A stretch of DNA of 43,114 nt from Bradyrhizobium sp. NAS80.1. Lineage in GTDB: Bacteria; Pseudomonadota; Alphaproteobacteria; Rhizobiales; Xanthobacteraceae. The translations under genes were made by a program, and so were the position numbers. The notes beneath the pieces are model-generated. The model saw only the letters and a list, made by a program, of their open reading frames with translations. It had not been told where the DNA came from and made no database searches. Shown here one piece after another: positions 1 through 8,650 of the stretch; the first letter of the stretch is position 1, and every line of letters begins with the position of its first letter. Where the stretch lies: NCBI RefSeq assembly GCF_001908205.1, contig NZ_LGHL01000036.1:1-43114 (forward strand), read 5' to 3'.

Positions 1-516
1 GATAACAGGGAATTCCACTGCCGCGCATCGCGAAGGCGCGCGACATACCACATGCTCGCAGCTGGCACCGCGAACAGATTTCAGTACAGCGGGATTTGAA
101 GTCGCCCCCCCGTCTGCTGATCGGCTGGGTAATTAGGAAGTATGGCGAAAAAAGCTTCGAAATGTGATTTGTACCTACGTATATGCGGCCCGACGACGGC
201 ATCGGTTGCGACGTCGAAGACGTGCGATGATCGCATGCGCGGTATGCGTGATTGCCTTTCCGGCTCTTGAGCCTCAAGACGCCGTTTTCGCTCTCCATGA
301 AGCTCGGCACTGGTCACGCCATCGACCAACTCGGTCGTCAGGCATCGGTGACGTGTCCTGGGAGCCAACCGTTGCATCGCGAACATTGGGATCGCTACGC
401 GGCTTGCCTGCCGGCTCGGGGCATCCATTACGCCAGCACGCGCAACCACGTCCAAGCGAGGTAGCGCGACATGGACTATGACCGGCGCGATGAAAGCTGG
501 ATCTAGTCACGTGAAT
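1..516. other. No recognisable gene
   Basis: Open frames exist on both strands (for example 81-455 on the minus strand), but none gives a product I recognise or a convincing ribosome-binding site. The stretch lies just beyond the 3' end of a broken IS630 transposase gene and may be flanking or terminal IS sequence. Confidence 0.4.
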
Positions 517-1323
517 TTAAAGTTCACCACATAAAGTCTGCTGGGCTTTGAGGCAGAAGCGTTTGACGGAAGCCAAAATCTGGTCTGCGGACTTGGTCCA
601 TTTGAAGGGCTTTGGATTTCTGTTGTGCAGGTCGATGAAGGTGCGGATGTCGGCCTCGAGCTGCCTGACGAAGGTGTGAACACCCCGCTGGATCTGTTTT
701 CTGGTGAGTTCAGCGAACCAGCGCTCGACCTGATTGATCCAGGATGCGGAAGTCGGCGTGAAGTGGACATGATAGTGCGGCCGACGGGCGAGCCACGCTT
801 TGATCTTGGGGGTCTTGTGGGTGGCGTTGTCCATGACGATGTGGACAGCGATCCCTCAGGGATTTGATCGTCAATCTCTTTGAGGAACTTCAAGAACTCG
901 ACAGCCCGATGGCGCTTGTAGCATTTGCCAATGACAAACCCCGAGGCGACATCGAGTGCAGCAAACAGCGTGGTTGTACCATGCCGCACGTCGCTGTAAG
1001 ACCGGTTGCTCGCGATCAGGGGCCTGTATCTGACGCTTCTCATCGACACTGAGGACAACGGCTCGGTTCGGTGGCGACAGATAAAGCCCGACAATATCGT
1101 GCACCTTGTCGACGAACAGCGGATCGCTCGACAGTTTGAATGTCTCGCTGCGGTGCGGACGCCGTCCACATTCGGCGGATTGTGGTGTGGGGAAAGCCAG
1201 CTTCCGCAGCCATCGAGCGGATCGACCCGTGCGTCGCGTCGGGCGGCGTTGTACGCAACGTCCGCTCGATTACCTCAGCAACCTGATCGTCGTTGATGGT
1301 TCGAGGGCGGCCGGGGCCTCGTG
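517..1323 (-). pseudogene. IS630-family transposase, middle and C-terminal part, frameshifted
   Basis: Read on the minus strand, consecutive pieces in different frames reconstruct an IS630-family DDE transposase from just after its N-terminal helix-turn-helix region. A segment with PGRPRTINDDQVAEVIERTL lies near 1320-1250, then VGLYLSPPNRAVVLSVDEK, then FAALDVASGFVIGKCYKRH, then the catalytic C-terminus with HFTPTSASWINQVERWFAEL ending at 517. At least three frame changes separate these pieces, so no functional protein can be made. The missing N-terminus lies at 2131-2367 on the same strand; the IS256-type element between them explains the split. Family assignment rests on the highly characteristic SASWINQVERWF motif. 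Confidence 0.9.
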
Positions 1324-1356
1324 GTCGTGTCCCCAGTGATGGTGTAGCTCGGTAGA

Positions 1357-1405
1357 GCAAAGCCGTCCGCACGCGCGCCCCGCCGTAGCGGGCGGGCGGC
1401 GTTGC
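1357..1405 (+). other. Hairpin in the IS256-type left end
   Basis: A 14-base arm at 1357-1370 pairs with 1392-1405 with one mismatch and one G:T pair. The same arms occur at 43044-43057 and 43087-43100, where the mismatch is absent. It lies between the element's left end and the transposase start, a place where such structures in other IS elements limit read-through expression of transposase. That role is inferred. Confidence 0.5.
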
Positions 1406-1471
1406 GGTGGTCACCGGCAGTTCGCCGGTAGGATCGGGTTGCAACACGCTAACGCAACCGAGGAACTACCG

Positions 1472-2131
1472 ATGACCGACGACAAGATGAACCTGCGCAC
1501 GCTGGTGGAGAAGACCCCTGATGCCGATCTCTTGCGCGAGACGATCGGCTTTGCCGCCCAGCGGCTGATGGAGCTGGAAGTGGAGGGCCAGACCGGGGCA
1601 GCCTATGGGGAGAAGAACCCCAAGCGTCTGGCTCAGCGCAACGGCTACCGCGACCGGATCTGGGAGACCGGTGCCGGGTCGGTCGAGCTTCGCATCCCCA
1701 AGCTGCGCAAAGGCTCCGACATCCCTGGCTTCCTGGAGCCGCGGCGCATGGCCGAGAAGGCACTCACCGCCGTGGTGCAGGAAGCCTACGTGCAGGGCGT
1801 CTCGACCCGTTCGGTGGATGATCTGGTGCAGGCCATGGGCATGACCGGCATCTCCAAGAGCCAGGTGAGCCGGCTCTGCGGCGAGATCGACGAAAAGGTG
1901 AAGGCCTTCCTCGCCCGTCCGATCGAGGGCGACTGGCCGTATCTGTGGATCGACGCCACCTATGTGAAGGTCCGCCAGCAGGGGCGCATCGTCTCAGTCG
2001 CGGTGATCGTCGCGGTCGGCGTCAACAGCGATGGCCGGCGCGAGGTTCTCGGAAGGGATATTGGGCCGTCCGAGGCCGAGACGTTCTGGACGGCGTTCCT
2101 GCGCAAGCTCGCCCGCCGTGGCCTGCGCTGC
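1472..2131 (+). pseudogene. IS256-family transposase, 3' truncated
   Basis: The preserved ~220 residues match the N-terminal half of IS256 (mutator-type) transposases: a [20 protein letters not shown] segment, the region ending [16 protein letters not shown], and the first catalytic Asp in [11 protein letters not shown]. The usual length is about 400 residues. After the codons for RRGLRC (about 2131) the frame runs into antisense IS630 sequence and stops at 2278, so the second Asp and the catalytic Glu are missing. The start at 1472 is preferred over 1439 because it has AGGA about seven bases upstream and begins the conserved MTDDKMNLR. Confidence 0.88.
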
Positions 2132-2367
2132 GATCCTTCAAAAAATCGGCGGCGCCACTTGCCAACGATGTGTTCGTGGAGGCCGAGTTCGGCAGCCACA
2201 GACTTGCTTGGCAACAATCCGTCCGCACATAGCAGGATCGCGCGGCATCGCTCAGATAGCGGCCGGGCAACACGATGACGACGAACTTGCCTCTCCAAGT
2301 ATGCCCGCTCCCGCGGACTCAACACCAACGGCGCGATCGGCCGGCCTCTCGTACCTGCATTCGCCAC
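2131..2367 (-). pseudogene. IS630-family transposase, N-terminal part
   Basis: The minus strand encodes a helix-turn-helix N-terminus typical of IS630 transposases, including [14 protein letters not shown] and [20 protein letters not shown]. It begins at the ATG at 2367 and loses similarity after FFEG at about 2131, where the truncated IS256-type element begins. It is the 5' part of the gene whose remainder is at 517-1323. Confidence 0.88.
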
Positions 2368-2428
2368 AAGCGCTCTCCTCCGCAGGGTCCCAGCGCTCTT
2401 TTATGTGACGAACTTGCATTCCAGATGA

Positions 2429-2635
2429 CTAGCGCGCAAAGGCATTTCGTCGCCGCTTCTGCGGCGGATCGTCAGTCCTGAACCGCGCGATCAATCGCCA
2501 GAGCTGAACTTCGCTTCTGTCTGCCAGGCGCATGGCGCACTCTTTCGCAGCACGGTCGTCCGTGCAGTCGAGTTTCACCGCGGCCATCAACTGACCGTGC
2601 TCGTCCAGAACGTGGAGTCGATATTCGGGCACCAT
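2429..2635 (-). CDS. Small rhizobial hypothetical protein (YRLHVLDEHG family)
   Basis: A 68-residue soluble protein with the pattern PEYRLHVLDEHGQLMAAVKL, an acidic DDRAAKE segment and a basic C-terminus. Proteins of this size and pattern are common as unannotated genes in rhizobia; their function is unknown. I chose the ATG at 2635, directly before the conserved VPEYRL, over the upstream start at 2656. A related start with matching upstream bases lies at 41142, so the family occurs at both ends of the window. It sits beside IS debris and has no operon partner. Confidence 0.6.
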   Translation of the reverse strand: MVPEYRLHVLDEHGQLMAAVKLDCTDDRAAKECAMRLADRSEVQLWRLIARFRTDDPPQKRRRNAFAR

Positions 2636-2798
2636 TATCCCCGCTGACGACAACATTCTACCTGCTCGTCCCGCGGCAAACCGGAGATTTTGGTAGCTTA
2701 CGAACTACCTCTCTTGGGCCACTATTGGGCTACAGGCCGAGCGACGATCGAACGTCCACTTGCGCATCGCAGATCGCCGTCCAGTGACTCGAAAGTAC

Positions 2799-3040
2799 TC
2801 ACCGCTGTTGCGCCATCCATCTCCATGCATCGCGGACCTGAATTTCCAGATCAGATCGCTCTGGTTTCCAGCCGAGCAAGGCCCGCGCCCGTCGGAGAGC
2901 GCCGATCAAGACCACGGGATCGCCGGAACGCCTTGGCACAGTTGGACGTGCATTGATTTTCACGTGACGCGCTCGGTGGTCGCGTCGGCTTCCAAGACCG
3001 AGCCACGCTCATTGGCCAAACTGACCGAGGAGCGCGATAA
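2799..3040 (-). pseudogene. UDP-glucose 4-epimerase (galE/exoB-like) C-terminal relic
   Basis: The minus strand contains the end of a GalE-type epimerase: RSGDPVVLIGALRRARALLG at about 2925-2866, then WKPERSDLEIQVRDAWRWM and a stop at 2799. A preceding piece, GSVLEADATTERVT followed by a stop, matches the conserved segment just upstream but in another frame. Only about the last 70-80 residues of a ~330-residue enzyme remain. The relic lies directly downstream of the heptose genes, so an epimerase gene probably once ended this operon. Confidence 0.72.
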
Positions 3041-3107
3041 CAGCTGCTACAACGAGGCTTCGGCGGCTCCTCTAAGCCGTCTAACGTAAGCGAACGCGCC
3101 GATGCGC

Positions 3108-3821
3108 TCATGCTCTGTGGGACGCATTGTCGGACAGAGAAGGCCACGGCCCAAACGAGCCCTCCAGCAGCGCTGCACCGTTGCCGGCCTCCCAAGCTTC
3201 GTCGGCACGTCCAAGACAAAGACGCTGCATAACGAGATGCCCAAACATCGCATGTATATCTTCCGAGAGTTGCATGTCATTCACATTGACCAAGACCACA
3301 TACTGGGCAATCTGCTTGAGCACTCCGCCGCTATATCCACAAAGACCTAGTGTAACCGCGCCACGATCATTGGCGTATCGAACAGCACGCAAAACGTTCT
3401 CCGAATTCCCGCTTCCCGAAATCGCAATGACCAAGTCGCCATCGTTCAGGACGTTCTTCAGCTGCTCGACGAATACATCCTCGAAAGAAACATCGTTCGC
3501 GTACGCAAACGCCAGGCCCACATTGTCGACCAGCGACCGACCACGAAAAGGACGCTTGGTAGAGAGATAGATGCTCTTATTCCAGTCCGTGATGAAATGT
3601 AGCGCCGTAAGTGAGCTGCCACCATTTCCAAGCGTGATTATCTGCTTCCCATCTTCCTGCGCCTGCGCGACCAAGGCTACTGCATTATCGAAACTCTGGT
3701 GGTCCAATGAGGCCAGAACGGCCTCCAGCTTTCTGAAATAGGCTCGAGCGGTACCGCTGAACTGATTGATTGAGTGAGCTTCGATATCGGTTGATCGGGC
3801 ACTGCTGCTAAACTGTTTCAT
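3108..3821 (-). CDS. gmhA: Phosphoheptose isomerase-like SIS-domain protein
   Basis: A SIS-fold sugar isomerase of the GmhA/LpcA type, which converts sedoheptulose 7-phosphate to heptose 7-phosphate in the cytoplasm, the first step towards ADP- or GDP-heptose. The SIS motifs are clear: ITLGNGGSSLTALHFITDW near residues 61-80 and a second phosphate-binding stretch VIAISGSGNSENVLRAV. The length of 237 residues is somewhat above the usual ~195 because of an N-terminal extension. That extension contains a 17-residue near-repeat (QFSSSARS / QFSGTARA) caused by a 51-base duplication. The ATG overlaps the stop of the upstream kinase gene (ATGA), which implies translational coupling. With the kinase and the fusion gene it forms a GDP-heptose pathway. 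Confidence 0.88.
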   Translation of the reverse strand: MKQFSSSARSTDIEAHSINQFSGTARAYFRKLEAVLASLDHQSFDNAVALVAQAQEDGKQIITLGNGGSSLTALHFITDWNKSIYLSTKRPFRGRSLVDNVGLAFAYANDVSFEDVFVEQLKNVLNDGDLVIAISGSGNSENVLRAVRYANDRGAVTLGLCGYSGGVLKQIAQYVVLVNVNDMQLSEDIHAMFGHLVMQRLCLGRADEAWEAGNGAALLEGSFGPWPSLSDNASHRA

Positions 3822-3846
3822 TGAGTGAGCTCCGATGTTGGTTGAT
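3754..3846. repeat. Imperfect 51-base tandem duplication at the kinase/isomerase junction
   Basis: Bases 3754-3795 match 3805-3846 with a period of 51. The core TTGAGTGAGC is identical in both. The period is a multiple of three, so the isomerase frame stays open and gains 17 residues; the second unit contains the overlapping stop/start of the two genes. Confidence 0.75.
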
Positions 3847-4819
3847 AATGAACGATGCGGCTTCCGGCGAAATCAAACTTCACAGGAATGTGCTGCAGCT
3901 CCCCCAGGGCCACCTTGATTGCGTCGTGGCGATCGGGAGGCGCGAAGAACATGAGAAAACCTCCCGCACCTGCTCCGAGTAGCTTGCCGCCCTTGGCGCC
4001 CGCTTGTAATGCTCTTCGGTACCAGCCATCGATCGCATCGTTCGTGATTTCTTCAGCGAGACTCTTTTTTAAGAGCCAGTTCTCATGGAGGATTTCGCCG
4101 AAAGCATCGAGGTTCCATCGCTGCAGTTCGTCACGAAGTTGATACGTGAGTTCGACCATCCGTCTGAGCGCTTTCCGCTTTTCCGCTGCTCTTTCGATGC
4201 CCGCCGACTGCCGGACGAGAATGTCTGATGCACTACGCGTGATGCCGGTGTAAAACATGAGAACCTGCTTCTCAATCGACACTATAAAATCACGCGGACA
4301 AATGAGCGGCGTGACCGAGACGCTCTCATCCGGATGAAATTCGATAAGATTCAACCCCCCGAAAGCGGCGGCATACTGATCTTGCTTTCCAATGGGAGCG
4401 CCACAAAGTTCGATCTCAATGAGACAGCTATCTGCGCCGAGCTTTGCCTTCGAGACATACTGACCCCGAAACGCATTTAGTGCGTGCAGAAGGCCAACTG
4501 TAAACGTGCTGGAGGACCCAAGCCCTGTTCCTTTGGATGGAATATCCGCAATAGTTGTTATCTCAACACCTCCACGGATCCCAAGATATCCCATCGTCGC
4601 CCTTACTATCGGATGCTGGATCTGCTCAACGCTATCCACCTCTTCCGTTCTGGAATAAGCAACTCGAGTACCGCTATCGAACTTGCGGTTCACATTCACA
4701 TAGACGTACTTGTCGATAGCAACGCTTAGGACGGCGCCGCCTTCCTGACGATAGAACGCAGGGAGATCGCTACCACCTCCCACAAAGCTGACTCGAAGCG
4801 GCGTCTGACTAATGATCAT
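3818..4819 (-). CDS. hddA: D-glycero-D-manno-heptose 7-phosphate kinase (GHMP kinase)
   Basis: A 333-residue GHMP-family kinase that phosphorylates C1 of heptose 7-phosphate using ATP, giving the 1,7-bisphosphate. Visible motifs are the N-terminal PLRVSFVGGGSDLP, the ATP-binding loop IPSKGTGLGSSSTFTVGLLH near residues 93-112, and the C-terminal KGGKLLGAGAGGFLMFFAPP. These are diagnostic of the HddA branch rather than of galactokinases or homoserine kinases. Length is normal. The start overlaps the end of the upstream fusion gene by 11 bases and its stop overlaps the gmhA start, so the three genes form a tight operon. The next enzyme, a GmhB-type phosphatase, is a domain of the neighbouring fusion protein. 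Confidence 0.9.
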   Translation of the reverse strand: MIISQTPLRVSFVGGGSDLPAFYRQEGGAVLSVAIDKYVYVNVNRKFDSGTRVAYSRTEEVDSVEQIQHPIVRATMGYLGIRGGVEITTIADIPSKGTGLGSSSTFTVGLLHALNAFRGQYVSKAKLGADSCLIEIELCGAPIGKQDQYAAAFGGLNLIEFHPDESVSVTPLICPRDFIVSIEKQVLMFYTGITRSASDILVRQSAGIERAAEKRKALRRMVELTYQLRDELQRWNLDAFGEILHENWLLKKSLAEEITNDAIDGWYRRALQAGAKGGKLLGAGAGGFLMFFAPPDRHDAIKVALGELQHIPVKFDFAGSRIVHYQPTSELTQ

Positions 4820-6740
4820 TCACTGCCTCAATCGGCTCAATCGCCTGCAATCGGACACGATGTTTTGCGCTCGCACGCGACGCCAACACGATCGGGGCCT
4901 CGTCTTTTTGGCGCGAACTGTAAATACTCGCAGCGGCCTCCCGATCCATACCTCGCCGCAAGTATTCTCGCATTACTCGGGACCTCCTCTGCTCCTCATC
5001 GATGTCAACGAAGAACGTGTGCGAACGACCGCCCAACACCGCATCGGACAGCGAAAGAGCGACAGTCCCCTCCACGACCAGGACGGTTTCCGGAGAAATG
5101 GTTATCTGCTCCGATCTTGGATGCGATGTGCGGCTTAGCTTTTCGTAAAAGGGCAGATCGCACGTCTCGCGAGAACGAACTCCCGCCATACGGCTTAGAA
5201 CTCTCCTGATCTCGTCCACATTGTAGCGCCCCATCACCGTTGGTTCGCGAACTGCGCCGGACCGTATCCAGCGATCAAGAGCAACGACTTGCGTCTCAAG
5301 GCCACGCCCGCGAAGAGCCTCCGCGATGGCGCTGGAAAGAAAACTCTTTCCGCTCCGGGAAAGGCCCCCTACAAAACAAACATCACCTGGCTTCACATGC
5401 GCGGTCAGATCAGATGCTGAGCGAATCAAGGGCGGATGAACGGCGAGAATGAACTCAGCAGCCTCAGACAAGTCTGAAACGGTATAGTCAGGCATGACCT
5501 GATACTTGCCATCCAGCCCGCCCGCGCCCGTCTCGACTAGGATCGATCTGATGCCAGACCGCTTTGCGAGAGCGACATCTGTGGAAGAATCGCCGATGAC
5601 CCAGGACTGACTCCGGTCGATATTGAAAGCCTCGACCGCCTCATCAACCAACCCGGTGGAAGGCTTGCGGCATTCGCAGCGGATCTTCAGCTCTTCCACC
5701 TCACCGGCAAAGCCGCGATCTGGATGATGCGGACAGAAATAGATCGCATCAACGAAAGCTCCGCATCGGCCAAGCTCGGTCTCCATCTTGTTGTGGATCA
5801 CCTGAAGGTCTCGTACGGAGCAATTACCTCTCGCCACAACGGGTTGGTTCGTGACGACAATCGTCCGGTATTCGGCTCGGTTGAAACAAGCGATCGCGGC
5901 CGCAGCTCCCTCAATCAGCTGGAGGCGCTCGGGACGATCGACGTGCCCATAGTCGACATTGATGCACCCGTCCCTGTCCAAAAACACCGCTTTCTGCAGA
6001 GATGAGAGTGACGATCGAGCTATGCGGCCCGATTCAAAGTCGGCGCAGACCTTGTCAAGTCTCTCAGGGGTTCCGGCATCCTTTATGTACTCAGGGCTGT
6101 TGTAGCTTCTAATCTCCATGCCGACCCGAAGCATCTCGGGAAAGAGGTCCTTGCCGAAATCGAGCGGAGTGACTGCGGTGCGCCACGGGGATAAGGCTTG
6201 CTTTCGAATGTAATAGAGAGCCGCGCTGACTCTGTTTGGGTAATAGCAACCGGGATCGTGTGGATATGGATGGAACGCGGTCACCATGCCGTCTTCTGAC
6301 GTTTCGATCAGATCGGAATCATGCGGGTGATCATTCGGGTGAGTGAAAACTGTTGCCGCTGCTGCCTTATGTTTTTCATGGAAGCACCTAAAGCGGGTGA
6401 GGTCGACGTCGAGCATCGTGTCGCCATAGATCGTAAGGAAATCGTCGCCGAGCACGTCCAAGGTGGACAGAACTGCTCCAGCAGTCCCGCGAGGTGCACC
6501 GTCATTTACGCAACGAACGTCAATCCCCCAATTCTCACGCTGATTGCAAAACTCCACGATTTGCTCGGCTGCGTGGTTCACCAGGATCAAGATGCTTTCG
6601 ATACCGTGCTGCTTAGCGAGGATGATTTGATGCTCAAGGAGCGGCCTGCCACCTACGTTGACCAGTGACTTTGGCAAATCACCTGTCCGGCTCCTGAGCC
6701 GTGTTCCTCGACCACCTGCAAGTACAACCGCCTGCATCAC
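4809..6740 (-). CDS. Three-domain heptose enzyme: nucleotidyltransferase + GmhB-like phosphatase + P-loop kinase
   Basis: A 643-residue fusion. Residues 1 to ~235 are a sugar-phosphate nucleotidyltransferase (VVLAGGRGTRLRSRTGDLPK; resembles HddC heptose 1-phosphate guanylyltransferase). Residues ~248-432 are a HAD phosphatase of the GmhB type: the nucleophile pair D255/D257 in FLDRDG, plus C336, H338, C355 and C357 arranged as the GmhB zinc site. Residues ~450-643 are a P-loop NTPase resembling uridine kinases, with Walker A from G459 to S466 (GLSRSGKS) and a VVEGTVAL segment. The first two activities are the last two steps to a nucleotide-activated heptose; the third has no obvious place in the standard pathway. 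The ATG is at 6740 (second Met at 6737); the gene overlaps the epimerase stop by four bases. Domain calls are strong; the nucleotide used (GDP) is inferred from the HddA partner. Confidence 0.88.
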   Translation of the reverse strand: MMQAVVLAGGRGTRLRSRTGDLPKSLVNVGGRPLLEHQIILAKQHGIESILILVNHAAEQIVEFCNQRENWGIDVRCVNDGAPRGTAGAVLSTLDVLGDDFLTIYGDTMLDVDLTRFRCFHEKHKAAAATVFTHPNDHPHDSDLIETSEDGMVTAFHPYPHDPGCYYPNRVSAALYYIRKQALSPWRTAVTPLDFGKDLFPEMLRVGMEIRSYNSPEYIKDAGTPERLDKVCADFESGRIARSSLSSLQKAVFLDRDGCINVDYGHVDRPERLQLIEGAAAAIACFNRAEYRTIVVTNQPVVARGNCSVRDLQVIHNKMETELGRCGAFVDAIYFCPHHPDRGFAGEVEELKIRCECRKPSTGLVDEAVEAFNIDRSQSWVIGDSSTDVALAKRSGIRSILVETGAGGLDGKYQVMPDYTVSDLSEAAEFILAVHPPLIRSASDLTAHVKPGDVCFVGGLSRSGKSFLSSAIAEALRGRGLETQVVALDRWIRSGAVREPTVMGRYNVDEIRRVLSRMAGVRSRETCDLPFYEKLSRTSHPRSEQITISPETVLVVEGTVALSLSDAVLGGRSHTFFVDIDEEQRRSRVMREYLRRGMDREAAASIYSSRQKDEAPIVLASRASAKHRVRLQAIEPIEAVNDH

Positions 6741-7714
6741 AGGTGTCCTTCCTGTCCCACGATCTCCACGACAGCTTTGCGAACGGCGTCAGCCGAACCA
6801 AGCTGGGGCCGCCAACCGAGCGCACGGATCTTTGCTATGTCATAGGAAAATCGGGGAACATCCCCTGTCCAGCCGCGATCTTCAACCCCGTACTCGATCC
6901 CGGCGCCCGGTGCGACAGCCTCGACGGTCGTTTCCGCTATAAAGCTAACGGTTACCCCTTTGTCCTCGGGACCGATATTGTAGTAGCCAAGCCGCTCCGA
7001 TGCGTTTTCACGCAGGTAGACAAGCGCGTCAATCAAGTCATTGACGTGAAGATATGCCTTCCGCTGTCGTCCCGATCCCAAGACATTCAGCTTGTTTGGC
7101 GTGCTCCTTAGCTTTCTCACGAAATCCAGAACGACGCCGTGGGTCGCCGGGACACCGATCACGTTCGGAAAGCGAAAAATCAACGCCCGATCTAACCAGT
7201 TCTCGACGGCCGCGCTGATTAGCGCCTCCGATGCGAGCTTCATCGCGCCGTAATTGGAAATGGGTAGCAGCGGCCCGACGTCCTCGCTGATCGGAGCCTC
7301 TCCCAAATTGCCGTATACAGCCGAACTGGAAGCGAAAGCCAGAAACGGAATCCCCACCTCCTTCATCGAGTCCAACACGTTGAACGTCGATAGGAAGGTA
7401 TCGCGCAGATCAACAGAGGCATCGGCGATTCCCGCCGGAATGTCCGAATTTGCTGCCATGTGCCACACTTCGGAAATCAGAATTCGGCTGTGGCAATTCA
7501 AAAAGCGGCTTCTCACTGCATTTGCGTCTGAGAGATCCACCTTCTCAAAAATGAATCTCTCATTCGTAAGGAGCCCACTCAGGTTTTCCCGAGAACCTCG
7601 TGATAGGTTATCAAAGCCGACGACCGGATATCCGCGATCAATAAAGAGTCTTGCGAGCTTGCTTCCTACAAAGCCCGCGACCCCTGATATAAATATAGCG
7701 TGCGGTTGACCCAA
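6737..7714 (-). CDS. NAD-dependent epimerase/dehydratase (extended SDR)
   Basis: An extended short-chain dehydrogenase acting on nucleotide sugars. It has the Rossmann motif FISGVAGFVGSKLA, an acidic end of strand two (VGFDNLSRG), SSSAVYG, and the catalytic pair in NYGAMK. It could be a 4-epimerase, 4,6-dehydratase or heptose-modifying enzyme; the sequence does not decide. The open frame runs upstream to 8149, but the first ~145 residues of that version look non-family. I place the start at a TTG at 7714, just before PHAIFISG, with AGGAAGGGG upstream; this gives 325 residues, the normal length. The gene overlaps the fusion gene by four bases, so it heads the heptose operon and probably remodels the activated heptose. 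Confidence 0.82.
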   Translation of the reverse strand: MGQPHAIFISGVAGFVGSKLARLFIDRGYPVVGFDNLSRGSRENLSGLLTNERFIFEKVDLSDANAVRSRFLNCHSRILISEVWHMAANSDIPAGIADASVDLRDTFLSTFNVLDSMKEVGIPFLAFASSSAVYGNLGEAPISEDVGPLLPISNYGAMKLASEALISAAVENWLDRALIFRFPNVIGVPATHGVVLDFVRKLRSTPNKLNVLGSGRQRKAYLHVNDLIDALVYLRENASERLGYYNIGPEDKGVTVSFIAETTVEAVAPGAGIEYGVEDRGWTGDVPRFSYDIAKIRALGWRPQLGSADAVRKAVVEIVGQEGHL

Positions 7715-8424
7715 TCGGATTGCCCCTTCCTCTTGTGCGCGAGCCCTCTCAGCTCTTCCGAATGATGCAACGGCAACGCGGGATGGATCGGTGCGGGGTG
7801 GCCGCCGTTTCATCTTCGGGCTGGTTAGCCCACCTGCTTCGGGTTGCGGTACAATGGCCTTGGGGCAAAGGCGACTCTCCAGCAGGGCCGTTAAGGTCAT
7901 GCGCTCCCTCGTGCGTCTTTGAATCATTGCATGGTTTTCTCCGAACCGCGATCCCTCCTCCGGGGTAACCCCATCTTGCTGGTCCGAACTTGACCACAGA
8001 GCGCCCGCCTGTGCGTCGGCTTCCACCGATGACATGCAGAATACGGCTGCGACGCCAACGACGATCCCATTCTCGCCGGGATTCAAGGCCGGGCTCAGGA
8101 TTATAATGGTCTCCAGCTTCAAGGCAGCGCGGATCCATAGGGTGAGCAATCTGCGCGCGATCCGGGTCGGCTGGCGTGTCCTGAAACAACTTCCGCCGGC
8201 GCTTCATGCCGAAGCCGCATGCAACAGACTACCAGATTGACACGACTCACCTTCGTCGGACCGGCGGCGGCGCCCACGACGAAGGCTGGCTTGGTTGAGA
8301 ATCCACGAAGCCGTAACGAGCGATTACCCTTTAGCTCGATCGAGGCTCATATCAGAAGCTATGCCGAGAACGGGTTGCGTCGGTAGGTTAGGCTCAAGGA
8401 TCCGCGAAACTCGCATCTTCAGGC
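7715..8424. other. Promoter-side region without a recognised gene
   Basis: Minus-strand frames continue from the epimerase upstream to 8149 and 8207, but their translations are low-complexity in style and match no family I know. This stretch should hold the promoter and leader of the heptose operon; I could not pick out a convincing -35/-10 pair. Confidence 0.35.
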
Positions 8425-8650
8425 CACAGCTTGCGTCGCCGGTAACGGCGGTTTGGCGGCGATTGTCTAGCCCTGCGGTCATAGAGGCCCGGACTCCTTT
8501 TTCTTCACCGATCCTCGGAAGACACGGGATTATCGGTGTTGGGGAGAATACGTCGTGAACCGGATGAATCCCCGAACGGGGCTCCGCTATCGCGACGATC
8601 CTACAACTATGGCTTGGGAGTTGACGAATGAAGCCAACGCGCGTGCCGCA
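8425..8650 (+). pseudogene. GH5 mannanase/cellulase fragment
   Basis: The plus strand encodes a piece of a GH5 glycosidase: GNGGLAAIV followed by an in-frame stop, then SFFFTDPRKTRDYRCWGEYV, then NRMNPRTGLRYRDDPTTMAW and ELTNEANA, where the acid/base Glu sits in the NEA motif. The intact GH5 protein at 16329-17552 has the corresponding string NPAFFTDARVMADYQRW...NPLTEIAYRDDPTIFAWELMNEAHA. No start, signal peptide or nucleophile region remains. It is on the strand opposite to the surrounding genes and is a relic of a second GH5 gene. Confidence 0.75.

Larger units (their letters stand above)
1324..2131 (+). mobile_element. Truncated IS256-family insertion sequence inside the IS630 gene
   Basis: The left boundary is placed where the IS630 reading ends (about 1324) and where similarity to the sequence at 43011 begins. 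The right boundary is placed where the transposase stops resembling IS256 and the IS630 N-terminus resumes (about 2131). About 0.8 kb is left, so roughly the 3' half of the element, with its right terminal repeat, is gone. About a dozen IS630 codons expected between the two IS630 pieces are also absent, which suggests a deletion after insertion. Confidence 0.75.

Noticed and set aside
1330..1420. tRNA-like D-arm string TAGCTCGGTAGAGCA at both IS256-type ends
   Set aside because: No anticodon arm, T loop or pairing acceptor ends could be fitted; the surrounding bases fold as a simple hairpin instead.
7715..8149. N-terminal extension of the epimerase up to 8149
   Set aside because: The extra ~145 residues match nothing in the extended SDR family, and a TTG with a good ribosome-binding site lies at the expected start.
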